The notes: generated by a model from the sequence alone, not told the origin. A stretch of DNA of 64,000 nt from Ketobacter sp. MCCC 1A13808 (GCF_009746715.1 NZ_VRKW01000010.1:110506-174505), one strand, 5' to 3'; counted from the stretch's first letter, positions 17,466 through 26,821 are shown. Translations and numbers: made by a program.

Positions 17466-19571
17466 TTAAAACCGATAACCCACTGACACCTTCACATTGC
17501 GACCCGGCTCATAATCCAGCAGGAACAAATCGCCGAACAACGGATGCTTGGATAGCCCGGTACGCGAAGATTGTGATGCATAGTATTCATCAAACAGGTT
17601 ATCCACCCCCAGAGTCAGATCCAGCCCCTCCCATTGTGCCGGCGTCCAGCGCAGCGAGATGTTATGCACCATATACCCCTCTTTGGCATTATCAAAAGAG
17701 GCTCCGTCCAGATCAGCCCCCGCCGGCAGATCATTCACCAATTGCATATCCCAATGCAAATTCAGGTCCCGTGATGCCACAAAATAATCCACGCTCAGGC
17801 TACGGCTGTTGCCCTGTTCACGGTCCAGACGTGCACCTTGCAGATAGCTGTATTCAGCAAAAGCAGACAACTCACTGTTGGCGCGGGCATAGGTCCACAG
17901 CACACTCAGGTTACGGTAATCAAAACCAATGTAAGCTTCATACCCTTCGTTGGTCATATCACCCACATTATCCTTACCGGAAAAGCCAGTGGTCTGCGAC
18001 GCTGCATAATCGTAAATGTAGCCGTCTATCTCAGTCTGAAAGAAGGTAATCCCCATACTGAACTGATCCAGACTCCAGGCCGCTTCCTGAAAACCAAAAA
18101 ACAGCTCGTGGTTATATCCGGTTTCCGCTTCAATATCCGGGTTAGGTGCGTCATCAATACCGGCACCGACAAATATTTCACCCAGTTCCGGCCCTTTGAA
18201 TAACTGCGTGGTGCTGGCCCGCGCCGAAAAGCCATTGGCAGCTTCGTATTCCAGCGCTAACGCTCCGGTTACGTCATCGTAGGTTTCGGTGACCACAGTG
18301 GATTCTATATCGTATACGCTATAGCGCACTCCCGGCGTTACCGAAATACCGTTACCGAAACCAATCTTGTCCTCGATATACAGCGCCGAATCCGTGGCTT
18401 CTTCATTGGACTCCACCAAGCCACCGGACAGCGGTTGTGAGCGGTAATTGGTTTCGTATTTCACACTATCCAGCCCGTATACCAGGCCGTGGGTAATAGT
18501 ACCGTCGATTTCAGTTTTACCGAGAATTTTGATACCGGTGTTATCGGCTTCGCCTTGGGTAATCGCTGCAGAGGCTGCAATAAAACCTGCGGTCGACTGG
18601 GACAGGCCACTTTCATCGCGCCAGAACTCACTGGTATTCTGAAAAACCGTGGTTTCAAAAAAAGTGCTTTCCCCGACTTCGACATCGTAATTCAGGGTCA
18701 GGGTATCGCGGGTATATTCCGTAGGAAACTCAAGCGGAGTATTCAGGCCCACCGCAATGGCCAGGTCGGTCGACAAGCCCATATCCGGACGGTAACTGTA
18801 ATCTCCTTCATCGGTGTAGGTTTCGTACCCCAACACCAAACGCTGGCCTTCGGTTATATCCCAACCCAACTTAATCAGGGCATCATCAAGCTCACCCTCC
18901 AAACCGCGTACCGTGCCATCAGTGCCAGGCACCACGTTGTCTTGAAAATCCCTGATTTCGCCACCACCCACCTCAAAATTATCGCGCTCTATCAAATTGT
19001 AATAACCAAGAATATCGATGCTGTCCGTGATATTGCCATAACCGGTTGCCGAATAACTTTGCGACGCATTGCTGTTAAACGTGTATTTGAGATGAGCCCC
19101 CACCTGCTGCCCCGGCATCAACAGTTCATCGGCGGATTTGGTTTTAAAGCGCACTGCGCCACCCAAACCACCGTTCACCACCGAATTATTCCCCACCGCA
19201 ATCTCGGCGGATTTGAGGATATTGGTGTTGATCTGCAGGTTACCCATATGGTGATACATATAGTTATTCTGATTAGCGCCATCAATGGTGATGTTCAAAT
19301 CCTTATCGTCCATGCTGCGGATGGTAATGCGCTGGTTGAGGGAATGAGCGCCCCCCACATCGACACCCGGCAGCGGGCGCAACAAATCACTAATATGGTC
19401 GGATTGCCGAATGGCGATGGCCTCATCATCCAAATCCACCGATGAAGTATGCACCTCCGTACCCCAGACCTGCACCGCGTCCAGTGTTGCAGCGTCTTCT
19501 TGGGCCATCAGCGGGTTGCTCATCCCAGTAACACCGACCAGCAAAGGCCCCAAAACATGACTTTTGTTCAT
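17466..19571 (-). CDS. TonB-dependent outer membrane receptor
   Basis: A 701-residue outer membrane receptor. Signal peptide about 1-24, then a TonB-box-like ATLDAVQVWG, a plug domain (about 40-160: ISDLLRPLPGVDVGG, NQRITIRSMDDKDLNITIDGAN, NSVVNGGLGGAVRFKT) and a 22-strand-type barrel ending in aromatic GRNVKVSVGYRF. The C-terminal half includes FKGPELGEIFVGAG and NPDIEAETGYNHELFFGF. Start ATG 19571 has GGGAG 8 bases upstream, preferred over TTG 19583. A near-perfect Fur box lies 40 bases upstream. The ligand is probably a ferri-siderophore, judged by the adjoining ABC importer; haem is an alternative. Confidence 0.93.
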   Translation of the reverse strand: MNKSHVLGPLLVGVTGMSNPLMAQEDAATLDAVQVWGTEVHTSSVDLDDEAIAIRQSDHISDLLRPLPGVDVGGAHSLNQRITIRSMDDKDLNITIDGANQNNYMYHHMGNLQINTNILKSAEIAVGNNSVVNGGLGGAVRFKTKSADELLMPGQQVGAHLKYTFNSNASQSYSATGYGNITDSIDILGYYNLIERDNFEVGGGEIRDFQDNVVPGTDGTVRGLEGELDDALIKLGWDITEGQRLVLGYETYTDEGDYSYRPDMGLSTDLAIAVGLNTPLEFPTEYTRDTLTLNYDVEVGESTFFETTVFQNTSEFWRDESGLSQSTAGFIAASAAITQGEADNTGIKILGKTEIDGTITHGLVYGLDSVKYETNYRSQPLSGGLVESNEEATDSALYIEDKIGFGNGISVTPGVRYSVYDIESTVVTETYDDVTGALALEYEAANGFSARASTTQLFKGPELGEIFVGAGIDDAPNPDIEAETGYNHELFFGFQEAAWSLDQFSMGITFFQTEIDGYIYDYAASQTTGFSGKDNVGDMTNEGYEAYIGFDYRNLSVLWTYARANSELSAFAEYSYLQGARLDREQGNSRSLSVDYFVASRDLNLHWDMQLVNDLPAGADLDGASFDNAKEGYMVHNISLRWTPAQWEGLDLTLGVDNLFDEYYASQSSRTGLSKHPLFGDLFLLDYEPGRNVKVSVGYRF

Positions 19572-19608
19572 ACCCACTCCCAAATAACAGCAAATCGATT
19601 TACATAAT

Positions 19609-19627
19609 AAAAATGAGATTCATTATC
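19609..19627. promoter_or_regulatory. Fur box between receptor and AraC regulator genes
   Basis: The 19-mer matches the Fur consensus at 15 positions, including AATGAGATTCATTATC. It can control the minus-strand receptor (start 19571) and the plus-strand regulator (start 19707). Confidence 0.85.
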
Positions 19628-19706
19628 ATCTATGGTATAAAAAACCGGCGGCAGATGCAGTGCTAACTGTTATGCAAAATCGCCAATTGAATGTGAGAGA
19701 TCGTCA

Positions 19707-20666
19707 GTGACCGTGAAATCATCAGACTGCGTCAATATGGAAACCCTGAACGGGCTTGCCGGCAATGCCGGTGTCGCCGTTCGCGAACCCAGAATTCGGT
19801 CTGGAAGCGGTAACAACAATGTGCTGCAGGGCAGCTTTATGCTGGCACGCTACGATTCCGGCATGATGATTCACACCTGTGACTCCACCGAGCTGGCCGA
19901 TGTGGATTCCGAATTCGAACTGCCACCCGGCATTGGGGTGACAGCCATTCTGAACGGCGAACTGGAGTTCTTTGCCAACGGCGAACGCCACTACTTTGAT
20001 GTGCGTGACAGCCGGACACCGCAATGCTTTGCCCTGTTCGGCAACCAACCCCGAACCCTAAAGCGGTGCGTCCGGCAGGGCCGCTACCTACGGAAAATTA
20101 ATGTGTCGGTGGACAGCTCTTGGCTTGAACGATACATCGGCAACGACGCCCTATTAATAGACCAGACTTCCAATCTACTAAAAGGACCGACTAACCTGGT
20201 CTCCTGGCAGGCCTCACGCCGCCTGATTGCGCTGGCCGAACAGATTCTGAACCCCAGCTACCCGACGGCACTACAACAGAGTTTATTGATAGAAAGTCGT
20301 GCTTTGGAAATTCTGGCAGACTCCCTGTCGCGCCTAACGGATCAGCAGGACAACTGCCCCAACCAACGGGCCCTGAACCGTGCCCGCGATTACATCGAAG
20401 CCAATCTCAGCACCATTGCCGGTATCGGCGAGGTGGCGTGCCATTCCGGTATGAGTGTCAGCACCCTGCAACGACAATTCAAACGCCAATATAAGCGCAC
20501 CGTGGCGGACTACATACGCCACCGTAGAATGGAATGGGTGCGCAAAGGGCTGGAGCGTGAAGAAATGAGCATCGGAGAGGCCGCCTACCTGGCGGGATAC
20601 AACCACACTTCCAATTTTGTGACTGCCTATAGGCGGCATTTCGGCACCACACCGGGCCGAAGTTAA
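19707..20666 (+). CDS. AraC-family transcriptional regulator (PchR-like)
   Basis: A 319-residue cytosolic activator: an N-terminal sensing domain (about 1-200) and a C-terminal double helix-turn-helix (about 215-319) with ACHSGMSVSTLQRQFKRQYKRTVADYIRHRRMEWVRKGL and the family signature AAYLAGYNHTSNFVTAYRRHFGTTP. Regulators of this kind next to receptors usually sense the imported siderophore and activate the receptor operon. Divergent from the receptor across a Fur box. Start taken as GTG 19707; ATG 19737 is an alternative. Confidence 0.88.
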   Translation: MTVKSSDCVNMETLNGLAGNAGVAVREPRIRSGSGNNNVLQGSFMLARYDSGMMIHTCDSTELADVDSEFELPPGIGVTAILNGELEFFANGERHYFDVRDSRTPQCFALFGNQPRTLKRCVRQGRYLRKINVSVDSSWLERYIGNDALLIDQTSNLLKGPTNLVSWQASRRLIALAEQILNPSYPTALQQSLLIESRALEILADSLSRLTDQQDNCPNQRALNRARDYIEANLSTIAGIGEVACHSGMSVSTLQRQFKRQYKRTVADYIRHRRMEWVRKGLEREEMSIGEAAYLAGYNHTSNFVTAYRRHFGTTPGRS

Positions 20667-20680
20667 TGCCGCCCATGATA

Positions 20681-21124
20681 CTAGTGCAGTGTCTGGGATC
20701 GCCCCACTTCCATTACCAGGGCCAGCTCTATTTCTTCATTGACTTCCACTTCCGGACGCACTGTCATATCCAGTAAAGGTTGTAAGCGGGAATCCAGTTC
20801 CTGCAACGGGATCATCTCGCAAAGCCGGTTACGCACCAATGCGATCAACTGCCCGACTTCACTGACACAGGTATTTTTGCGTAACGCGTAAGCGAATTCG
20901 GCCGAGGTTTGCAGATAACGGGCCACAGCCCGCTGATCGCAATCATCACCATTTAACAGGATTTCAGCCGCTTCAAAAGCGTTACCATAGATAACGCTGG
21001 CCTCCCCCCATAAGGATTGAACCGCCCGTTGTCTGGCCAAGCATAACGTTTTGGTCCAAAAATTCAGTGCTGCCTGAGGATCACTGGAATAGATTTCACG
21101 GTGATGGTCACAGATAAATTTCAC
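20681..21124 (-). CDS. conserved-looking helical protein of unknown function
   Basis: Not recognised. 147 residues, probably all helical and cytosolic, with HHREIYSSDPQAALNFWTKTL at the start and five cysteines. GTG 21124 is preceded by a good Shine-Dalgarno (GGAGAG, 5-base spacing). It ends 14 bases from the AraC regulator stop (convergent) and its upstream region holds a Fur box at 21249-21267, so it may belong to the iron regulon. Confidence 0.6.
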   Translation of the reverse strand: MKFICDHHREIYSSDPQAALNFWTKTLCLARQRAVQSLWGEASVIYGNAFEAAEILLNGDDCDQRAVARYLQTSAEFAYALRKNTCVSEVGQLIALVRNRLCEMIPLQELDSRLQPLLDMTVRPEVEVNEEIELALVMEVGRSQTLH

Positions 21125-21248
21125 AAAAGCTCTCCGCTCTTTAGTTAACCTACCAATTACTCGTTAAGCGCTACGCCGATTTACGCTTGGTATGCCCATC
21201 ACGCAATCGTCACTTAATCGCATTCTATACACTACCGCCCCAAATGCA

Positions 21249-21267
21249 AATAAGAATCTATATCATT
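21249..21267. promoter_or_regulatory. Fur box fused to the receptor pseudogene
   Basis: AATAAGAATCTATATCATT matches the repeated-hexamer Fur pattern at 15 of 19 positions and is flanked by CAAAT and ATTTG arms. It lies immediately before (2 bases) the first readable receptor codons, so the normal promoter-to-start interval is missing on that side. The minus-strand gene starting at 21124 may still use it. Confidence 0.7.
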
Positions 21268-21268
21268 T

Positions 21269-22135
21269 GTGTTAGCCGGGGCTTCTGCTTTGGGCGCCAC
21301 ACAGCCGGGCCTGGCCAACGACGATCAAGAAACCCATTCAGCCAAAACCAAAATGGAACAAGTGGTGGTTACCGCAAACCGGGCCGAAAAACCACTCAGC
21401 ACCATTCCCAACACGGTCACCGTGATTGATGACGACGAGCTGGACCAACAAATCAACATCAACCCAGACCTTTCCACGATTCTGGGTAACATGATTCCCA
21501 GCTTTGCTCCCAGCCGCCAAAAGCTCACCGGTTATGGTGAAACCCTTCGCGGCCGCGACCCCTTATATCTGGTTGATGGTGTACCCCAAAGCAATCCACT
21601 GCGGGACGGTTCCCGTGACGGCTATACCATTGACCCGCTAATGCTGGAACGGGTTGAAGTACTCCACGGCGCGACCTATAGACTGAATGACAACTGGCGC
21701 GTATTCGACATTTACAGCGTGGCTCGTGAGAAGACAGAAATAGACGGCATTGAATTAGTCCTGAACTGGTTCGCATCGGAAGTGGACACCGTTGGTTTAC
21801 GTTCCTCCTTTATTCGCGGCGAATACGATTCCGATAATGACGGCACCGTGGATTCGGATCTGTCCGGTGCAAACATGTCGCCCAACCGGCTGAATCTTAG
21901 CTGGGACCGGATCTGGACAGACCTGATTAGCACCCGCCTGCAAATGAACCACGTTTATAACCGCAACTTCACAGAGCTCGGACGCTCCTATACACCGTCC
22001 TGTCAGGGGGCATGGCGTCTCGGTCGAAGTCCGCCGGATCAAAGTCGATCCGGCCAATTTACCACTGACTATAGCCACCCCCCTCGTCCCCGCATGAAAA
22101 CCTGCTCCAAATACACCAGCATCCGGTGTGCTTAA
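21269..22135 (+). pseudogene. TonB-dependent receptor remnant (deletions and frameshift)
   Basis: The frame opens inside a signal peptide (LAGASALGATQPGLA), continues with a normal TonB box and plug (MEQVVVTANRAEKPLSTIP, YLVDGVPQSNP, LERVEVLHGAT at about residues 120-130) and then jumps directly into a late barrel segment (NDNWRVFDIYSVAREKTEIDGIELVLNWF). A full receptor would need roughly 400 more residues between these parts. After about 21990 the reading frame loses receptor character; a different frame there reads HGVSVEVRRIKVDPANLP and stops near 22095. No ATG or Shine-Dalgarno precedes the N-terminus. Hence a decayed ferri-siderophore receptor. Confidence 0.85.
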
Positions 22136-22207
22136 TTAAATTGACTACGCCACCAGAATAAACACACCAATAAAAGCACAAACGGAACCCCCAACGGAGC
22201 CTACCCC

Positions 22208-23257
22208 ATGCGCGCCCTTTTTCTACTCAGCAGCCTTTTATTGCCAATTACCGTATTGGCGTTCAACAACCCCACACCCGGTTCGGACCCGCAACCAGAG
22301 CCTGATCCACCCACTGGCAACACCTGCGATGTCGGCGAGTACAACCCAAGCAGCCCTCCCGGATCGCTCAATCTCAGTGGAAACCTGATCACCCACGACC
22401 CCACCATTATCGAAGACAATGGCACTTACTACATTCTTCAGACCGGATCAGAAGCGGATGGCTTGGTGTTACCGGGCAAACGCTCCACCAACCTGACCTA
22501 CTGGGAAGGCACTGCTGGCGCATTCCAGCAAGGCAATTCGCCAAACTGGTGGCAACAACGGGTGCCGGGCGTGAAAAACCTGTGGGCACCGGACCTTTCC
22601 CGATTTAATAGTCAATTTCACCTGTATTATTCCGTTTCCACTTTCGGGAGCAACCATTCCTGCATTGGACACGCCAGCCGCAGCAGCATGGGCGCGGGAA
22701 GCTGGAATGACCATGGCCCGGTCATCTGTAGCACCGATCGCGACAACTACAACGCCATCGATGCCAACATCGTAGTGGACGACAACGGCACCCCCTGGAT
22801 GTCTTTTGGCAGTTTCTGGGACGGCATCAAAATGGTCATGCTAAACCCCGACGGATCCCGATCAGACAACATCGTACATTCACTAGCATCACGGGGCGGC
22901 GGAGCTATCGAAGCACCCGTCATCGTAAAGCGCTGCGGTTACTATTATCTGTTTGTCTCGTTTGACAAATGCTGTGACGGCGCAAACAGCACTTACAATA
23001 TTCGCGTAGGGCGCGCCACCAGTGTACTCGGCCCCTACATCGACAAACAGGGCCGAAGCATGATGGACGGCGGGGGCACTCAGATCGTATCCGGTAACTA
23101 CAGCTGGCAAGGACCGGGCCACAATTCGGTAATCTTCAGTGGCAACAAGGCGTACAACCTGTACCATGCTTATCGCGCTTATTCAGGGGAACCGAATTTA
23201 AGAATTTCGGATTTGGTTTGGGATAGCAGCGGTTGGCCGGTGGCGACGGGGCCGTAG
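22208..23257 (+). CDS. glycoside hydrolase family 43 protein, likely endo-arabinanase type
   Basis: A 349-residue secreted enzyme: signal peptide 1-18, a short Pro-rich linker (about 21-38), then a five-bladed propeller domain. The three GH43 acidic residues are visible: Asp64 in THDPTII (base), Asp185 in NAIDANIVVDD and Glu235 in AIEAPVIV (acid). GVKNLWAPDL and HSCIGHA also match arabinan endo-1,5-alpha-L-arabinosidases. Probably attacks arabinan or arabinose-containing algal or plant polymers. SD CGGAG before ATG 22208. It stands alone, without sugar transporters. Confidence 0.85.
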   Translation: MRALFLLSSLLLPITVLAFNNPTPGSDPQPEPDPPTGNTCDVGEYNPSSPPGSLNLSGNLITHDPTIIEDNGTYYILQTGSEADGLVLPGKRSTNLTYWEGTAGAFQQGNSPNWWQQRVPGVKNLWAPDLSRFNSQFHLYYSVSTFGSNHSCIGHASRSSMGAGSWNDHGPVICSTDRDNYNAIDANIVVDDNGTPWMSFGSFWDGIKMVMLNPDGSRSDNIVHSLASRGGGAIEAPVIVKRCGYYYLFVSFDKCCDGANSTYNIRVGRATSVLGPYIDKQGRSMMDGGGTQIVSGNYSWQGPGHNSVIFSGNKAYNLYHAYRAYSGEPNLRISDLVWDSSGWPVATGP

Positions 23258-23535
23258 GAATTCGGCCCCGCTCTACAGATTACAACCACCCGGTTACCTT
23301 CGCTGACATAACCCCAAAGCCAATCAAACAGTTGGCCTTGAATTGTTAAAAAGAGTGACCTAACGCCCATTTTTCTGGCCAATAAACATCCAGATCGATA
23401 GAGTAGCCAGCAGTCCTATTTGGGGGGAAGTGTCGGCAGCAGCGAGTGTTGTCGGCTATATCAGGAGCCCGGCCGGGCCGGACACAATGATCTGTGCCAG
23501 CCCGGCTCAAGGCCTAACATACAAGAAGTTCAGGC

Positions 23536-24003
23536 ATGAAAAATTCATTAATTCTTGGCGCGATTGTTGTAACTTTTCTTTATTTTTATTCCATTAATGG
23601 CCTGCCTTTTCAGGAGCGCATTATCAGCTATGGCGAAGCACGCTATGCACTGGATTTTCCGCAACGGGATGTCGAACTTGTTGCTATCGGACAACGCTTT
23701 GATACTGGAAAGTGTGAGAAAAACTCGGTCATTGATGAAGTTTATAAAATCTGTGAGAACTCACCGAATTGCTCCGAGATCAAATATGAATGCAAGTCCA
23801 AGATGGAGTCAGAATATCAGCGTATGTTCAATCTGGAACAGGCCAGCACCCACTATGTTCATATGCAGGATGTGCAGGATAAGCTGGCAGGCGTCATTTT
23901 GTTATGGGGTTTGACGAAGCAGGAATCCCTTGGCTTTTGTCAGTCCCTGGTGGGCAACTTTCTGGCAAAGAAGGATGATGATTTCACCATGCGCTGCATC
24001 TGA
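23536..24003 (+). CDS. small membrane-anchored/secreted protein of unknown function
   Basis: Not recognised. 155 residues; residues 4-22 form a hydrophobic N-terminal segment (signal anchor). The rest has seven cysteines, with four clustered in GKCEKNSV...KICENSPNCSEIKYECKSK, suggesting a disulfide-bonded periplasmic domain. Starts at ATG 23536 and is followed 54 bases later by the TusA-like gene. The 278 bases before it hold no recognised feature. Confidence 0.6.
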   Translation: MKNSLILGAIVVTFLYFYSINGLPFQERIISYGEARYALDFPQRDVELVAIGQRFDTGKCEKNSVIDEVYKICENSPNCSEIKYECKSKMESEYQRMFNLEQASTHYVHMQDVQDKLAGVILLWGLTKQESLGFCQSLVGNFLAKKDDDFTMRCI

Positions 24004-24057
24004 TCAAGAGACCGGTTCTTTCTGAACTCTGGTATGATGTCGGCCGGAGGAGCAAAC

Positions 24058-24291
24058 ATGACCGAACATGAACTGGATGCCCGAGGGCTACTGTGCCCGA
24101 TGCCCGTAATCAAAACCCAGACCGCTATACAGCAATTGCCGGTTGGGGACCATCTTAAAATCCTGGCCACCGATCCCGGCGTGCTTCACGATATTCCTGC
24201 CTGGTGCCGGGTCAATGGCCACAAAGTATTATCTACCGATCAGGCGGATCGGGATATCACCGTGGTGATTGAGGTTTGCGAAGGCGATTAG
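24058..24291 (+). CDS. TusA-like sulfur carrier protein
   Basis: A 77-residue cytosolic protein of the TusA/YeeD/SirA fold. The N-terminal motif ELDARGLLCPMPVIKTQ carries the conserved Cys of the Cys-Pro-x-Pro motif that takes sulfur as persulfide. ATG 24058 was chosen because GGAGGAG lies directly before it; the upstream ATG at 24034 has no such site. Likely moves sulfur in tRNA thiolation or related pathways. Confidence 0.85.
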   Translation: MTEHELDARGLLCPMPVIKTQTAIQQLPVGDHLKILATDPGVLHDIPAWCRVNGHKVLSTDQADRDITVVIEVCEGD

Positions 24292-24336
24292 CCCTGCACT
24301 TTCTCATGGGGCTTTACTATCAGACCGTATCGGCAA

Positions 24337-24373
24337 TGCACCAGCAGCGAGCATAACGCACCATTATAAAGCG
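24337..24373 (+). promoter_or_regulatory. two NtrC-like sites upstream of glnA
   Basis: 24337-24353 has a perfect left half TGCACCA and a 4/7 right half; 24357-24373 has CGCACCA and a weak right half. NtrC binds TGCACCA-N3-TGGTGCA. They lie about 220-255 bases before the predicted sigma-54 start, compatible with an enhancer. Confidence 0.45.
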
Positions 24374-24564
24374 CAGAACAGCAATAACGCCCCACAATAG
24401 CGCACTCACCGGCGATGAATTTTTCGCCTTGCGCGTTCTCGCCTGTAGACTTTCCAAAATGAAGCCTCAGGCCCCCTCACAAGCCCCCCACAAAATGTGC
24501 AACAAGCCCGTCCGGAAAAAAAACTACCAAAAGCGGGCACTACCCCTTTCAACTCCATATCCAA

Positions 24565-24580
24565 TGGCATATATTTTGCC
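24565..24580 (+). promoter_or_regulatory. sigma-54 promoter of glnA
   Basis: TGGCATATATTTTGCC: the -24 TGGCA and -12 TTGC elements have exactly the required spacing (GG at 24566-24567, GC at 24578-24579). Transcription would start near 24591, giving a 125-base leader before glnA. The rest of the 424-base gap 24292-24715 holds no gene. Confidence 0.8.
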
Positions 24581-24715
24581 TTCTTGTGAGGCAAGACCAA
24601 ACACACCCGAACAGTTTCGGTTGGGGCTGTCGCTTCCCGAGGGGGGACTCGTCAGAAGACTGCTTCCCATGGTCAAACCCCCTAATTTTATAATCCAATC
24701 GGAGGACACATCAGA

Positions 24716-26122
24716 ATGTCTGCAAAGACTCTAAATCTTATAAAAGAAAATAATGTTCGCTGGGTCGATCTACGTTTCACAGATTCCCGCGGTAAAGAAC
24801 AGCACGTCTCTTTGCCGGTGACTGAAGTTAAAGACGACTTTTTTACCGAAGGTAAAATGTTCGATGGCTCTTCCATTGCCGGTTGGAAAGGCATTAACGA
24901 ATCCGACATGATTCTGCTGCCAGACGACACCACTGCGGTGATCGATCCTTTTACTGATGAAACCACGCTGAACCTGCGTTGCGACATCGTTGAACCTTCC
25001 ACTATGCAAGGTTACGAGCGTGACCCACGCTCTGTTGGCCGCCGCGCAGAAGAATACCTGGTGTCTACCGGTATCGCAGACAGCGCCCTGTTCGGCCCTG
25101 AACCAGAGTTCTTCGTATTCGACTCTGTGAGCTGGAAATCCGATATGAGCGGCTCCATGTACTCTATCTTCTCTGAAGAAGCAGCCTGGGTTTCTCACGA
25201 AGAATTTGACCGCGCCAACATTGGTCACCGTCCTGGCGTTAAAGGCGGTTACTTCCCTGTTCCTCCCGTTGACTCACTGCATGACCTGCGTGCTGCTATG
25301 TGTTCCGCTATGGAACAAATGGGTCTCACCATCGAAGTGCATCACCACGAAGTGGGAACTGCCGGACAGTGTGAAATCGGCGTTGGTCCCAACAGCCTGG
25401 TATACAAAGCGGACGAAGTTCAGATCCTGAAATACTGCGTTCACAACGTGGCTCACGCTTACGGCAAAACGGCTACCTTCATGCCCAAGCCTCTGGTTGG
25501 CGACAACGGTTCCGGCATGCACGTGCACCAGTCTCTGGCTAAAGACGGCAAAAACCTGTTCGCAGGGGATGAGTACGCGGGCCTGTCTAAAGAAGCGCTG
25601 TACTACATCGGCGGCATCATCAAGCATGCCCGTGCTATCAACGCCTTCACCAATGCGTCCACCAACTCGTACAAGCGCCTGGTACCCGGCTTTGAAGCCC
25701 CTGTAATGCTGGCTTACTCAGCCCGTAACCGCTCAGCTTCTATCCGTATACCCTGGGTAAGCGGCCCCAAAGCACGTCGTGTGGAAGTTCGCTTCCCGGA
25801 TCCCACTGCAAACCCGTACCTGGGCTTCGCAGCCATGTTGATGGCCGGCCTTGACGGCATCAAGAACAAGATTCACCCCGGCGACGCTGCCGACAAGGAT
25901 CTGTACGACCTGCCAGCAGAAGAAGCCAAAGCGATCCCGACGGTTTCTTCCACTCTGACGATGTCTCTGGACGCACTGGAAGCGGACAAAGACTTCCTGA
26001 TGGAAGGCGGCGTGTTCACTCAGGACATGATTGAAGGTTACGTAGATCTGAAACGCGGCGAAGTAGAGAAACTGAACATGACAACTCACCCGGTTGAGTT
26101 TGAAATGTACTATTCTTGCTAA
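24716..26122 (+). CDS. glnA: glutamine synthetase type I
   Basis: A 468-residue dodecameric enzyme, the main ammonium-assimilating glutamine synthetase. Motifs: [18 protein letters not shown] (about 48), [11 protein letters not shown] (about 126), [14 protein letters not shown] (about 208), [14 protein letters not shown] (about 261), [14 protein letters not shown] (about 317) and the adenylylation site Tyr in [10 protein letters not shown] (about residue 397). SD CGGAGGA precedes ATG 24716. Sigma-54/NtrC control upstream, its own terminator downstream; ntrBC follow 0.9 kb later. Confidence 0.98.
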   Translation: MSAKTLNLIKENNVRWVDLRFTDSRGKEQHVSLPVTEVKDDFFTEGKMFDGSSIAGWKGINESDMILLPDDTTAVIDPFTDETTLNLRCDIVEPSTMQGYERDPRSVGRRAEEYLVSTGIADSALFGPEPEFFVFDSVSWKSDMSGSMYSIFSEEAAWVSHEEFDRANIGHRPGVKGGYFPVPPVDSLHDLRAAMCSAMEQMGLTIEVHHHEVGTAGQCEIGVGPNSLVYKADEVQILKYCVHNVAHAYGKTATFMPKPLVGDNGSGMHVHQSLAKDGKNLFAGDEYAGLSKEALYYIGGIIKHARAINAFTNASTNSYKRLVPGFEAPVMLAYSARNRSASIRIPWVSGPKARRVEVRFPDPTANPYLGFAAMLMAGLDGIKNKIHPGDAADKDLYDLPAEEAKAIPTVSSTLTMSLDALEADKDFLMEGGVFTQDMIEGYVDLKRGEVEKLNMTTHPVEFEMYYSC

Positions 26123-26157
26123 GCTACACTTAATGCTACTCCGGTAGCCAAAGTGCG

Positions 26158-26187
26158 AAAAAGCTCCCGAATATGGGAGCTTTTTTT
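26158..26187 (+). terminator. rho-independent terminator of glnA
   Basis: AAAAAGCTCCC (26158-26168) pairs with GGGAGCTTTTTT (from 26175) and is followed by a T-run. Confidence 0.93.
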
Positions 26188-26245
26188 GTATTATGCCGGG
26201 TAATATGGTGTCTTAATCAAGAGAACAATTAAAAAGGAACCTGCC

Positions 26246-26767
26246 ATGCGATTTACCCCCACCCTATTGGCCGCAGTGATGGTAATCAGTTTTTCGGCCC
26301 AGGCCGAGACCGTATACAAATACACTGACAAAGACGGCAACACCGTATTCACTGACGAGCCTACCAAGGGTGCAGAAAAAATGGATGTTAAACCGGTTGC
26401 CACGGTTCCGGCGATTCCGGTACCCAAAAATACTCCGGAAGAAAGCCAGGAAAAAACAGCCTTCGAATACAAGGACATCAAAATCACCTCCCCCCAGCCC
26501 GATGAGAATTTCATCAATAACGGCGGCAAGGCCACGGTATCGGTATCACTGGACCCCAGCCTGCGCGCTGGCGACACCATCCAGCTCTATTTTAACGGCA
26601 TCCCGAAGAGCGAGCCGGTAAGGTCAACCTATTTCCCGTTCGATAATCTGGCACGAGGCTCTTATGCGGTCACCGCGACCGTTCGTGACAAAGATGAAAA
26701 CGTGGTAGGAAAAAGCGATACCCTGACCTTTTACATCCGTCGCAGCGCCATCCCACAAAAAAAGTAA
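26246..26767 (+). CDS. DUF4124 domain periplasmic protein
   Basis: A 173-residue protein: signal peptide 1-20 (cleavage after SAQA), then a DUF4124 segment ETVYKYTDKDGNTVFTDEPTKGAEKMDV, then an Ig-like C-terminal part (about 70-165) with ITSPQPDENFINNGGKATVSV and LARGSYAVTATVRDKD. Function unknown; a protein of this type commonly sits between glnA and ntrB in gammaproteobacteria. RBS AAGGA before ATG 26246. Confidence 0.85.
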   Translation: MRFTPTLLAAVMVISFSAQAETVYKYTDKDGNTVFTDEPTKGAEKMDVKPVATVPAIPVPKNTPEESQEKTAFEYKDIKITSPQPDENFINNGGKATVSVSLDPSLRAGDTIQLYFNGIPKSEPVRSTYFPFDNLARGSYAVTATVRDKDENVVGKSDTLTFYIRRSAIPQKK

Positions 26768-26804
26768 TATAAACGCCAAGTAGTCGGGCACACCAATATC
26801 ACGG

Positions 26805-26821
26805 CGCACCAAAATGGTACG
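26805..26821 (+). promoter_or_regulatory. NtrC binding site upstream of ntrB
   Basis: CGCACCAAAATGGTACG matches the 17-base NtrC consensus TGCACCAAAATGGTGCA at 14 positions, including the whole centre. A further perfect half-site TGCACCA lies at 26994-27000. The roughly 300-base gap before ntrB holds no gene. Suggests autoregulation of ntrBC. Confidence 0.75.
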
